Of a DNA stretch of 64,000 nucleotides, positions 56,261 through 64,000 are shown one piece after another. The position numbers and the translations under genes are program-made. How positions within the stretch are numbered: position 1 is the first letter of the stretch; every line of letters begins with the position of its first letter. Where the stretch lies: positions 102,423 to 166,422 of the forward strand of contig JAGYKM010000003.1 in the NCBI GenBank assembly GCA_018401675.1, given 5' to 3'. The notes beneath the pieces were generated by a model. It searched no databases. It was given only the letters and a program-made list of their open reading frames with translations, and was not told the DNA's origin. The DNA comes from Alphaproteobacteria bacterium. Lineage in GTDB: Bacteria; Pseudomonadota; Alphaproteobacteria; 16-39-46.

Positions 56261-57346
56261 TTAACGCTTTGCATCAGAATGGGCCTCATAGAGAGTACTC
56301 TTCATGTACGCCCCCAATAAAAAACGTGCAAGAACAGCCAGCATAGCCGCCACAGGCACGGCAAGAATCACGCCCAACAGACCAAACACATACCCCCCTG
56401 TAAAGACCGCAAAAATAATCCAGACTGGATGAACATCTATGTTTTTTCCTAATAAACGGGGGGTAAGAAAATTAGTCTCAAGCACCACTCCTCCTACAAA
56501 AATAGCGATGACGAAAATAAAAATTTGAGGGTCATTTTGATAAAAAAAGCCAATTATCAGCGCAATTATCAAACCTGACAATGGTCCGATAATGGGAATC
56601 AAATAGGCAAGACCAGTGTATAGACCAACCGCCCAGCCTAACTGCAGGCCAACGGCCCATAACCCCATGGAAAAATATATACCCAAGACAATACAAATGA
56701 GACTTTGCCCCCGCACATACCCAGCAAGGGCTCGGTCCATAAGAGTCGCTTGGGTTAAAATGGTCTCCTTGTACTCACAAGGCAACCATGACGTGATTTT
56801 CGCCACAATTAAGTGCCATTCTTTTAAAAAATAAAAAGAAACCAGAGGCGTGACGACAACGAGTCCCAAAATACTCGCCACCGCTAACCCACTGGAAAAT
56901 AACACACCCAAAAGACGTCCTAATCCGATCAACACATCCCCCATATAGGTACGAACAATCTCTTCGAGTTGAGCCCATTGCTCTGGGGAGATATAAGCTG
57001 AAAATCTTTCAAGAAAAGTCTGCACTTGTCCGTGGGCTTCAAGACTTAAGGCCGGGACCTTGGAAACGAGTTTCAAAATCAGGTCTTGAATTAAAGGGAA
57101 TGTCCATAAAAAAAGGCCCACCAAGGCGGTGTAGAAAAGCGCTAATACCAAGAAAGTTCCCCAAGCTCTGGGAATATAGATTCTCTCAAGACGATCGACT
57201 AATGGATTGAACGCATGGGCGATGACAAGTCCCAAGAAAAACGGAATCAGGATGCTTCTCAGCGCATAAAAGAAAAACCCCAACACCAGGATAACCGTAG
57301 CCCAAATTAAGAACTTCTGAAAGGGTGAGAATAAAAATCGAGTCAC
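56261..57346 (-). CDS. perM: AI-2E/PerM-family membrane transporter
   Basis: About seven to eight transmembrane helices. Family features: FFYALRSILIPFFLGLVIAH, LVDRLERIYIPRAWGTFLVL, the conserved GLAYLIPIIGPLSGLIIALI and GKNIDVHPVWIIFAVFTGGY with GLLGVILAVPVAAMLAV. The frame is open up to 57436, but that would overlap pgsA by 90 bases; I prefer the GTG at 57346, which overlaps the pgsA TGA (GTGA) and gives 361 residues, the normal size. Substrate of this family is usually unknown. Between pgsA and hda in a conserved order. Confidence 0.87.
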   Translation of the reverse strand: MTRFLFSPFQKFLIWATVILVLGFFFYALRSILIPFFLGLVIAHAFNPLVDRLERIYIPRAWGTFLVLALFYTALVGLFLWTFPLIQDLILKLVSKVPALSLEAHGQVQTFLERFSAYISPEQWAQLEEIVRTYMGDVLIGLGRLLGVLFSSGLAVASILGLVVVTPLVSFYFLKEWHLIVAKITSWLPCEYKETILTQATLMDRALAGYVRGQSLICIVLGIYFSMGLWAVGLQLGWAVGLYTGLAYLIPIIGPLSGLIIALIIGFFYQNDPQIFIFVIAIFVGGVVLETNFLTPRLLGKNIDVHPVWIIFAVFTGGYVFGLLGVILAVPVAAMLAVLARFLLGAYMKSTLYEAHSDAKR

Positions 57347-57903
57347 ATCAGGGGTCCACTTGGTTTTACCATAGTTTGAACCCAAACTATGACATAAGCC
57401 GCCCCAGAGCACAAGGTTACTCCCCCTACGCACCACTGGCCCAATGAAATAAACAAAGGATCAAATCCTAAATTGAAGGCCCCAATAATTAAAATCATCA
57501 CCATGAACAAAATCTGACAAGCAGTGTTAATTTTACTAATCCACAAAGGCTGAATTTCTATTGGCTTTGCCAATACAAACAAAAAGATAGCCCCCCCTAT
57601 AATCATGACGTCCCTAAAGATAACGATAGTCACAAGCCAGGAAGGAATGATCCCACATATACCCAAGGCCAAATAACTGCCCACCAGTAGAGTCTTGTCC
57701 GCTAAGGGGTCAAGAATGCTCCCAACCTTTGTTCTAGATTTAAGGTGACGGGCCAAAAATCCATCCACTCCGTCAGATATGGCTGCCACAAGAAAAATCC
57801 AAAAAGCCAATTGAAAACGGCTTGTGAGAATTAAATCAAAGACCAGAGGAGCGGACAATAACCGCGCCAGCGATATCAAATTAGGCCAATTAAAAAGTTG
57901 CAT
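57343..57903 (-). CDS. pgsA: CDP-alcohol phosphatidyltransferase family protein, PgsA-like
   Basis: Transfers phosphatidyl groups from CDP-diacylglycerol to an alcohol in the inner membrane. The catalytic motif D-G-x2-A-R-x8-G-x3-D-x3-D is seen as DGVDGFLARH and VGSILDPLADK. Four to five membrane helices, 186 residues from the ATG at 57903, which has AGGGGA upstream; the frame extends five codons further. The glycerol-3-phosphate specificity (PgsA) is assumed from size and context rather than proven. Coupled to perM. Confidence 0.83.
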   Translation of the reverse strand: MQLFNWPNLISLARLLSAPLVFDLILTSRFQLAFWIFLVAAISDGVDGFLARHLKSRTKVGSILDPLADKTLLVGSYLALGICGIIPSWLVTIVIFRDVMIIGGAIFLFVLAKPIEIQPLWISKINTACQILFMVMILIIGAFNLGFDPLFISLGQWCVGGVTLCSGAAYVIVWVQTMVKPSGPLM

Positions 57904-58013
57904 ATGGGGTCCCCTCAAGTATCCTTTAACTACCGGCCAACTTGGTTTTAATCTTTAATAAACTTGCCTTTAAACTTCTATTATGGGTAAAAAAGCACTA
58001 TGAAACGGGCGCT

Positions 58014-59222
58014 TTAAAAGGCATTTTTTTGAAATTCCAAAATATGCTCTCCATCTGGCCTGACTGTCAAAAAGAGTCCTTGGGTCCGCAAGCTTTCTTG
58101 CAAAGAGTCTACATCGCCAAACCAAGCCCACGAAATCTCAGCTTCATCATTTTTTAACTGATTTATGGTATAGATGTCGAGTCGATTTTCGCCCCTGAGG
58201 CGATCTAGCACTTTTCTCATCTCAAACCACCCTTGGGGAGACGTAAAAGGAACCCGGATTCCCTGCGCGGTCTGATGAGAAGCAGTCTGTGGAGGCTTTG
58301 TTAAAATGGCCGGCAACCTTTCCAAAAGAGTACGAGCCGCTCTTTCAAAAAAAGATTTTTCAGTATCCTTTTCCAAACGGGTAACCACAAACCGGTCAAT
58401 CACCCCTAACTTATGAGGTGAATCCCATAAAAGCTCAATCTCTAAAGCCTCCTCTGCGCCTCCTTGCGACGACCGTAAGTGATGGGCTCTAGCTATAAGA
58501 GTGCCCCCTAATGCCTTATGCCGTGGCGCCAAGTTACGGGTAGCGTCACCACTGGCAGCCCAGGCTTTTTGCGCTTCTACCCCTTGCATATCTTGCAAGT
58601 CACCTAATGGAAAAAGAACTGAGTCCTTCTGACTGCAAAGATCCAAAGTGTCCCAAACCGTTCTCCACCCATTATTTTCTTCCCATAAACGGACCTTTTG
58701 ATCTTCCATCAACACAGGAATAATTAGAACGCCTTGGGGAATAATAGGCTCAGGACTTTGAGATAAACTCGGTTGAAGAACCTGCGTATCCAAAGGAGAG
58801 ATAGGATTATTTGCAACGAGGGTAGTAACCTCATGCCCCAAGATTTTTTCCAAATCACTTTTCTTCAATCGATAAGCTACACGAGCACGGTATCGATCCT
58901 GAGACTGCCTTTCATCAAAAACTTCAAAGTCCTCTACAAGTCCACTAATCTGCCCATCAGTGAGTAATGTCCCTTGGGGGTTTTCTGGCAAAGCATTTGC
59001 CTTAATAATCGTAAGCACCGCTTCTTTTTCACCCAACTGCAGGCCCTTCTCTCGAGCTTCCAAGGCGCTTCCTCCCCGTTGATCAATAGTGACCTCTTGG
59101 GTGACAAAGTCTTCGGCGGTTACCACCACCACTGGAAAAACCAAAAAAAACGTCCCTAGCCATAACCACCGCACTACATACAGGCTTTGGCTGAAAACAG
59201 AATAAGGTTCCAAGTTATGCAT
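58014..59222 (-). CDS. DUF2066-domain secreted protein
   Basis: 402 residues from the chosen ATG at 59222, directly before a signal peptide (VVRWLWLGTFFLVFPVVVVTA); an upstream ATG at 59405 would add 61 residues that hide the signal. The mature part reads VTQEVTIDQRGGSALEAREK, GLVEDFEVFDERQSQDRYRA and RVAYRLKKSDLEKIL, the DUF2066 pattern. Function unknown. In alphaproteobacteria it is regularly found before pgsA-perM-hda, as here. Likely periplasmic. Confidence 0.78.
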   Translation of the reverse strand: MHNLEPYSVFSQSLYVVRWLWLGTFFLVFPVVVVTAEDFVTQEVTIDQRGGSALEAREKGLQLGEKEAVLTIIKANALPENPQGTLLTDGQISGLVEDFEVFDERQSQDRYRARVAYRLKKSDLEKILGHEVTTLVANNPISPLDTQVLQPSLSQSPEPIIPQGVLIIPVLMEDQKVRLWEENNGWRTVWDTLDLCSQKDSVLFPLGDLQDMQGVEAQKAWAASGDATRNLAPRHKALGGTLIARAHHLRSSQGGAEEALEIELLWDSPHKLGVIDRFVVTRLEKDTEKSFFERAARTLLERLPAILTKPPQTASHQTAQGIRVPFTSPQGWFEMRKVLDRLRGENRLDIYTINQLKNDEAEISWAWFGDVDSLQESLRTQGLFLTVRPDGEHILEFQKNAF

Positions 59223-59486
59223 GGAGTCTCTCTTGGTATGTGCTTTTTTCAAGCGGGTGGATCTTAAAGACGACCTTATAATGCCGGGTGGCTCTTCAAG
59301 AGTCAAATTCATTCGGTTGGTCTTTGCCAAAAGACCTGTCCCCTTGCTTAGACGGCTGCCGGCATCATGCTTCTTAAGTGACAGATTTTTTTGTAGTTGA
59401 AGCACACACCTTTATCCTGTATCATTTATTTCAATAGAGTAAAAATATAAATCTTATTAAGAAAACATTAAAAGGAGATCTCCTCA

Positions 59487-59867
59487 ATGAAAAAATCAAA
59501 GCTCTTTCCCCTTCTAGCTCTCACAGCTTCTTTTAGCTTCATTCTGCCAGAATTTCTTTGTGCAACCCTTGAAGCTTCTGCCAAATCCAGCTCTTCAGAC
59601 CCCAAAGCCCTAAAGGCTCAATGGATCAAAGCGCACATCGCAGAATCTGCCACAGTCGTTCCTATCATGGCCACCATCAAGGCGCTTCAAGAATTGCAAC
59701 CTCAAGAACTTCCTACCCAGCAGCATAGGTTAATTGAGCAGCTTCATAACGAAATTCAAGCCTACATACGCGCCCGTTTCGTAGCACAAGCTAGGTGGTC
59801 CAAGTTGCCTAAATCCGTTCGCAAGGCTCAGTGGAGTGCTTTTGATTCCCAGTTTAAGAAGAAATAA
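59487..59867 (+). CDS. Small exported protein of unknown function
   Basis: 126 residues with signal peptide (LFPLLALTASFSFILPEFLCA) and a basic, alpha-helical mature part (WIKAHIAESATVVPIMATIK, NEIQAYIRARFVAQARWSKL) ending in KKK. I do not recognise a family. A ribosome-binding AAAAGGAG precedes the ATG and an intrinsic terminator follows 51 bases after the stop, so it is a complete single-gene unit. Lies divergent from the DUF2066 gene. Confidence 0.65.
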   Translation: MKKSKLFPLLALTASFSFILPEFLCATLEASAKSSSSDPKALKAQWIKAHIAESATVVPIMATIKALQELQPQELPTQQHRLIEQLHNEIQAYIRARFVAQARWSKLPKSVRKAQWSAFDSQFKKK

Positions 59868-59917
59868 ACGAAGCCCTCGTTAAGCTTAGAACTGATATAA
59901 GGCGATTTCTATCTTCC

Positions 59918-59957
59918 AGCCAAGCATGTCCGGTTGCATGGAGTGCTTGGCTTTTTT
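59918..59957 (+). terminator. Intrinsic terminator after the small exported protein
   Basis: AGCCAAGCA (59918-59926) pairs with TGCTTGGCT (59944-59952) over a 17-base loop, and the right arm runs into six T (59952-59957). A standard rho-independent terminator for the plus-strand gene. Confidence 0.85.
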
Positions 59958-60173
59958 GAACCCCGTCCATAAACGTCCAAAAAAACTAATGGGTTTTCTA
60001 ATAAACTCTCGTATCTTTAGAAGCTCTATACCCTGAAACGAAGAAGATTATTTAGCCACAAGCACCTAAGTTAGTTGGTTCAGACCAAGTTTTAGCTTTT
60101 TTATCATAAGTAATGTACAATTTTTTGTATATATATTTACTAGATATTCATTGATGATAGGCGGGGTATTTTT

Positions 60174-61613
60174 ATGGTTAGAACATTTAATACAAATAAA
60201 ATAAGATTTCTATCAGCTTTCTTTTCCTTATTTTTACTAAGCTTATATGCAGAAGGCATGCCAAAAAAAGAGCCCTTTACTGAGGAAAGCGACCTCAAAA
60301 CTAAACCAGAATCTCCCCCATCCGCCACTAAACCTCCATCTACCCCTCTTCATGATACCAAAGAAAAAAAGAGAGAAGGAGAGAAGGCATCCGCTTCAGC
60401 GCAAAAGAACCCACCTGAGGTCTTGCGGCATTTCTTAGTAGGAAGTCATGACAAAGATCCATTTGACTTTTTAACGACACTCTACACCGCTGAGCCAAAG
60501 CAAGGAGATCTAGCGGACACTTCATTAAATCCCGAAATGCCCAGGTTAATTGAGAAAATTTCGGAAAACCCCCAGATCCGAAAGCAATATATACAAGCCT
60601 TCCTAGAAATATTGTCCATGCCAGTTTTTTCCCCAGCCCTTTATATACCCGACTTAAAGTCTGAGTTCCCTAACATGGGACAGGCCACGAGGGTGGCCAT
60701 TTTCAGAGCGTATTCCTCAGTAAAGTCCTCTACTCGACAGTACCATGAAAACATGGAGCAATTAGCACAAGTCGACTCTCCTTTAGCGCGCACCCAAAAA
60801 TCCTTATCTGCTATCCGCCCGCTAGAGAAACGAATTGTTAGCGAAGATTTATTGCTAGCCTCTTGCCAACTTCGAGCATACGCCATCCACCAACCGGGTA
60901 ATTTTTTATATCTAGGGCGATCTCCTGTCCTTTTAGAACTTATCAGCACACTCCTTGATAAAAAATATGGAAGGATTTCCCCAAACAGCACTCAACTTAA
61001 CTTTTCTGGATCTCCCGACATGCTTTCAAGACGTCAAGACCCTTTATACGCCCATCCTAAATCCTATCTCCGGGATATGGTCACCTCCAAAAGGCTTCAT
61101 GCTTTTTTTGAGGAGATGGATAGAAAAAATCTTCATAATTGGACTGGACGTACTTACCTTGTCGACATTATTGGAAGTGGATCGGGCCTTGTTGGTTTTT
61201 GCCGCATATGGGAGGCTTACTTCACCCACCATAAGAAACAGAGCCCTCCCCTCCATTTTCTCTTTCTTTTTTCTTGGAGCTTGATTGATGAATTAAAAAC
61301 TCCTTACTGGACTTTCTCTCCTAAGGATCACCGATTGCACGTTAAGTCCGACCTTGATCGAGGCATTCCCAGCCTTACTATTCCCGCTGATAGTATCCCT
61401 ATTAACGATACGACCCGGGATAGAACCCTTGACGATGATCTAACCCAAAGACTATTTTCGTCAGGCATGAAATATACCGCATGTGAGTGGGGGGAAATAC
61501 CCCCTCAGCCTGCGCCTTTCCATGAGCACATGAAACCTTTTCTTGAAAAACTTTTTACGGACCTTATACAAAAAAAACGTAAGAAGCTCGATCCTCTTTT
61601 CACGTCAAAATGA
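60174..61613 (+). CDS. Exported protein of unknown function
   Basis: 479 residues, intact. Signal peptide at about 10-26 (FLSAFFSLFLLSLYAEG), then a proline/lysine/serine-rich low-complexity stretch (about 30-85). The core contains EMPRLIEKISENPQIRKQYI and, in the second half, GRTYLVDIIGSGSGLVGFCR, a hydrophobic strand followed by a glycine-serine loop, which resembles a nucleotide or phosphate-binding turn such as in phosphoribosyltransferases. Similar layout to the other secreted candidates here: signal, disordered linker, folded domain. No family named; loop resemblance is weak evidence. Confidence 0.55.
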   Translation: MVRTFNTNKIRFLSAFFSLFLLSLYAEGMPKKEPFTEESDLKTKPESPPSATKPPSTPLHDTKEKKREGEKASASAQKNPPEVLRHFLVGSHDKDPFDFLTTLYTAEPKQGDLADTSLNPEMPRLIEKISENPQIRKQYIQAFLEILSMPVFSPALYIPDLKSEFPNMGQATRVAIFRAYSSVKSSTRQYHENMEQLAQVDSPLARTQKSLSAIRPLEKRIVSEDLLLASCQLRAYAIHQPGNFLYLGRSPVLLELISTLLDKKYGRISPNSTQLNFSGSPDMLSRRQDPLYAHPKSYLRDMVTSKRLHAFFEEMDRKNLHNWTGRTYLVDIIGSGSGLVGFCRIWEAYFTHHKKQSPPLHFLFLFSWSLIDELKTPYWTFSPKDHRLHVKSDLDRGIPSLTIPADSIPINDTTRDRTLDDDLTQRLFSSGMKYTACEWGEIPPQPAPFHEHMKPFLEKLFTDLIQKKRKKLDPLFTSK

Positions 61614-61975
61614 TCTAACTTCACAAGCAGCTTTATCCATCCTAGAAGGGACTGCCTGGTTCCTTAGACTAAAAACACGTAATTACGTGTTTTTAGTCTA
61701 AGGCTCTCAATTTGATGGAGGGGATTCAAAAAAATCCTATAATAGATGAGATGGTAGACAAGTTTTTTCATTATCTAAGGCTCTGTTTTTGGGAGTCCAA
61801 TTTTGTAAAAAATGTCTTTAAGCCAAATAGTTCTCAAACGCCCTTCATATTATTCTAATAATTTGCTATGCTGGCTTGAATATTTGATCTAATCGCTTAT
61901 CTCATTTACCATCATTCTTTTTTCACATGATCTTGCATTACCCTTACTTTTTAAAGGAACCAACAAGAGAACTTT
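61614..61975 (+). other. Leader region of the ATP synthase operon
   Basis: 362 bases without a gene apart from the palindrome at 61662-61703. The AT-rich part 61780-61960 probably holds the atpH promoter; TATGCT at 61867-61872 could be a -10 element but has no good -35 partner. TTTAAAGGAACC upstream of the ATG region serves as a ribosome-binding site. Confidence 0.35.
61662..61703. repeat. Perfect 42-base palindrome
   Basis: The two 21-base arms (61662-61682 and 61683-61703) are exact reverse complements with no spacer. Each arm contains a five-A or five-T run around CACGT. As RNA it can fold into a long hairpin, probably the terminator of the preceding gene; as DNA it is a fully symmetric site. 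It begins 49 bases after the stop of the 479-residue protein gene. Confidence 0.85.
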
Positions 61976-62533
61976 ATGAGCTTTTTAACCCATCACCCCA
62001 ATCCTTATACGAAAGCTCTTTTTCAGCTCGGAAAAGAAGAGAACTGTCTTCAGGTCTTCAAAGACCAGTTAGACAGAATTGGTCTTTTTCTAAAGAACAA
62101 TCCCCCTCTTATAAATCAATTCTCAAATCCTTTTTTGACCAGTGCTCATCATCTTAACTCTTTGAAGCCTGTGTTTCACGACAGTTCGCCCTATGTGGTC
62201 AACTTTATCAAATTACTGGCTAAGAAAAAGCGTCTCTCCTTACTGCCTACCCTTATTAAAAGATTTGACTATTTATGCCAAAAAGAAGCTGGTATTTTGA
62301 CTGCCCATATCCAATCTGCTACGTCTTTGTCTCTTTCTGAGCAAAAAGTTTTAAGAGAAAAACTTGCCCGTTTATCCCACAGATCTTCCTCTCAGATTAT
62401 GTTGTCTTTAACGATAGATCCCACTCTTTTAGCCGGATTACAAATTTATATGCCGCCCTATTTTGTAGATGCTTCTTTGAGAAGGTATCTTCATAAAATA
62501 GATCTCATTGCAAATGACGAGCTTTCACCTTAG
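61976..62533 (+). CDS. atpH: F1 ATP synthase delta subunit
   Basis: Part of the stator linking F1 to Fo. 185 residues, all-helical N-terminal domain (NPYTKALFQLGKEENCLQVF) and C-terminal part with SATSLSLSEQKVLREKLARL, IDPTLLAGLQIYM and VDASLRRYLHKI, the typical GlxixxGdxviDxSvrxrL region in diverged form. Precedes atpA by 54 bases, the standard atpHAGDC order of alphaproteobacteria. Intact. Confidence 0.9.
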   Translation: MSFLTHHPNPYTKALFQLGKEENCLQVFKDQLDRIGLFLKNNPPLINQFSNPFLTSAHHLNSLKPVFHDSSPYVVNFIKLLAKKKRLSLLPTLIKRFDYLCQKEAGILTAHIQSATSLSLSEQKVLREKLARLSHRSSSQIMLSLTIDPTLLAGLQIYMPPYFVDASLRRYLHKIDLIANDELSP

Positions 62534-62587
62534 GGTGGAAATGGTTTTTTTGTACCTTTTATGCCCATAAGTGGAGGCCCCTTTTCT

Positions 62588-64000
62588 ATGCGTTTAACCC
62601 CTTCAGAAGTCAGTAACCTTTTAAAAAACGAGATCAAAGATTTCACCGATACCCCTGAGGTTTCTGAGGTGGGCAAGGTACTATCTATAGGCGATGGTAT
62701 TGCCCATGTTTATGGGCTGGACCATATCAAGGCTGGCGAGATGGTTACTTTTCCTTCAGGCCTCAAGGGCATGGCTCTCAACTTAGAGACCGATAATGTG
62801 GGGGTGGTCATTTTTGGAAATGACCGAGAGATTAAGGAAGGAGATTTAGTAACGCGTACCTATCAAGATGTCCAAGTCCCCATTGGACCGGAGTTACTGG
62901 GACGTGTGGTGAATGCCTTAGGCGAACCTATAGATGGAAAAGGACCCATCGATTCGGATCTAAGAGGTCCTGTGGAGGCTGAAGCGCCTGGAATCACCAT
63001 GCGTGCTAAAGTATCTGAACCTCTTCAAACTGGAATTAAAGCCATTGATGGTCTCGTACCCATAGGCAAAGGACAACGCGAACTGATTATTGGAGACAGG
63101 CAAACGGGGAAGACCACTATTTTGTTGGATACCATTCTCAATCAAAAAAGTGCCCATGATCGCAATGACCCCAATAAAGTATTTTGCATTTATGTGGCTG
63201 TGGGGCAAAAGCGCTCCACAGTGGCTCAGTTGGTTAAAAATCTTTCGGATGCGGGCGTTCTGTCTTATACCACAGTGGTGGCTGCTACTGCTTCTGAGCC
63301 AGCACCTTTACAATTTATTGCCCCCTATGCAGGGTGCGCTATGGCTGAATATTTTAGAAATAACGGCATGAATGCCTTAGTGATTTACGATGACCTCTCC
63401 AAGCATGCCGTTGCTTATAGGCAAATGTGCCTTCTCTTGCGTCGACCTCCAGGAAGAGAAGCCTACCCGGGAGATGTGTTTTATCTTCATTCGCGACTGC
63501 TAGAAAGAGCAGCCAACATAAATGAAGCTCATGGAGGCGGGTCACTTACTGCTCTTCCGGTTATTGAAACCCAAGCAGGGGATGTGTCTGCTTATATCCC
63601 TACCAATGTGATTTCTATCACTGATGGACAAATTTTTCTTGAGGCTGATCTTTTCTATAAAGGGATTCGCCCGGCGGTTAACGTGGGGCTTTCTGTATCT
63701 CGTGTTGGATCAGCCGCACAAATCAAAGCCATGCGTCAAGTCGCTGGTAACTTAAAATTGGAACTGGCTCAATTCCGGGAGATAGAAGGCTTTTCTCAAT
63801 TCGGAGCCGATTTAGACAAAAAAACCCAAGAACAGCTCGCTCGAGGCGCGCGCCTGACCGAACTTTTAAAACAACCTCCTTATCAGCCCCTTCCCATAGA
63901 AGAGCAAGTTGTTGCTCTTTTTTCTGGGGTTCACGGATTTCTTGACGATTTAGAGCCAGCAGAAGTTATTCCTTTTGAAGCTTTTTTTCTAGAGCGCATA
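62588..64000 (+). CDS. atpA: F1 ATP synthase alpha subunit, 3' end outside the window
   Basis: 471 codons are present in one open frame from the ATG at 62588 (GGAGG nine bases upstream) to the window edge; about 35-40 codons are missing compared with the usual 510. P-loop GDRQTGKT at about residue 170, then [33 protein letters not shown] with [20 protein letters not shown], and [16 protein letters not shown]. The arginine finger region [20 protein letters not shown] is intact. Continuous frame here contrasts with the damaged genes elsewhere. Confidence 0.96.
   Translation, partial: MRLTPSEVSNLLKNEIKDFTDTPEVSEVGKVLSIGDGIAHVYGLDHIKAGEMVTFPSGLKGMALNLETDNVGVVIFGNDREIKEGDLVTRTYQDVQVPIGPELLGRVVNALGEPIDGKGPIDSDLRGPVEAEAPGITMRAKVSEPLQTGIKAIDGLVPIGKGQRELIIGDRQTGKTTILLDTILNQKSAHDRNDPNKVFCIYVAVGQKRSTVAQLVKNLSDAGVLSYTTVVAATASEPAPLQFIAPYAGCAMAEYFRNNGMNALVIYDDLSKHAVAYRQMCLLLRRPPGREAYPGDVFYLHSRLLERAANINEAHGGGSLTALPVIETQAGDVSAYIPTNVISITDGQIFLEADLFYKGIRPAVNVGLSVSRVGSAAQIKAMRQVAGNLKLELAQFREIEGFSQFGADLDKKTQEQLARGARLTELLKQPPYQPLPIEEQVVALFSGVHGFLDDLEPAEVIPFEAFFLERI

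Noticed and set aside
1..64000. tRNA, rRNA, CRISPR arrays, transposases
   Set aside because: I looked for T-loop consensus, repeat-spacer periodicity and transposase motifs by eye and found none convincing; a tRNAscan and Infernal run would settle the RNA question.

Overview
The window looks like chromosome from a host-associated alphaproteobacterium. The intracellular Holosporales/Rickettsiales-like grade is an inference from gene content, because no rRNA is present. Supporting this are alphaproteobacterial neighbourhoods (DUF2066-pgsA-perM-hda, cpoB-tilS-ftsH-glmM, atpH-atpA) next to secreted proteins with eukaryote-like or host-directed domains: F-box plus leucine-rich repeats, OTU cysteine protease, Sel1 repeats, a deaminase-like zinc motif, Fic and patatin. 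No rRNA, tRNA, transposase or CRISPR array was recognised.

Layout. 1-2700: polyamine importer potF-potG-potH (minus strand; potH runs off the edge). 3100-5600: a broken patatin and a secreted F-box/LRR protein. 5900-15300: a minus-strand type VI secretion block holding only baseplate, membrane-complex and cap parts (tssA, tssM, tssL, tssK, tssJ) plus a SPOR-domain protein translationally coupled to tssJ; tssA, tssM and tssL are interrupted by indels. 16200-20500: a RhuM/Fic protein and a two-gene unit of secreted proteins (Sel1 repeats and a deaminase-like protein). 20800-27300: fatty-acid synthesis (fabD, fabG, acpP, fabF), then mltG, gmk and secB. 27300-33600: envelope sugar genes (membrane protein, heptosyltransferase, GT4, asnB-like) with ygfZ. 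33600-37900: broken yebC and phzF, then cpoB and tilS. 37900-40200: three tandem secreted Cache-like paralogues between tilS and ftsH. 40400-44800: ftsH, glmM, rsfS, rlmH. 44900-49800: a 1162-residue secreted protein combining a TIGR04141/DUF6119-like region with a C-terminal OTU protease, then a DUF4143-type ATPase. 50100-59900: gpmI, a PstS-like protein, maeB, hda, perM, pgsA, DUF2066 and a small exported protein. 60100-64000: a 479-residue exported protein, a perfect 42-nt palindrome, atpH and the start of atpA.

Two themes stand out. First, most candidate effectors carry N-terminal Sec-type signals, so a two-step export route is more likely for them than direct injection by the T6SS. Second, many reading frames are broken by one- or two-base indels while the encoded protein stays well conserved on both sides. 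This affects T6SS genes and patatin, but also ftsH, tilS and maeB, which are hard to lose. Sequencing or assembly error is therefore a real alternative to pseudogene decay, and each broken gene should be read with that in mind.
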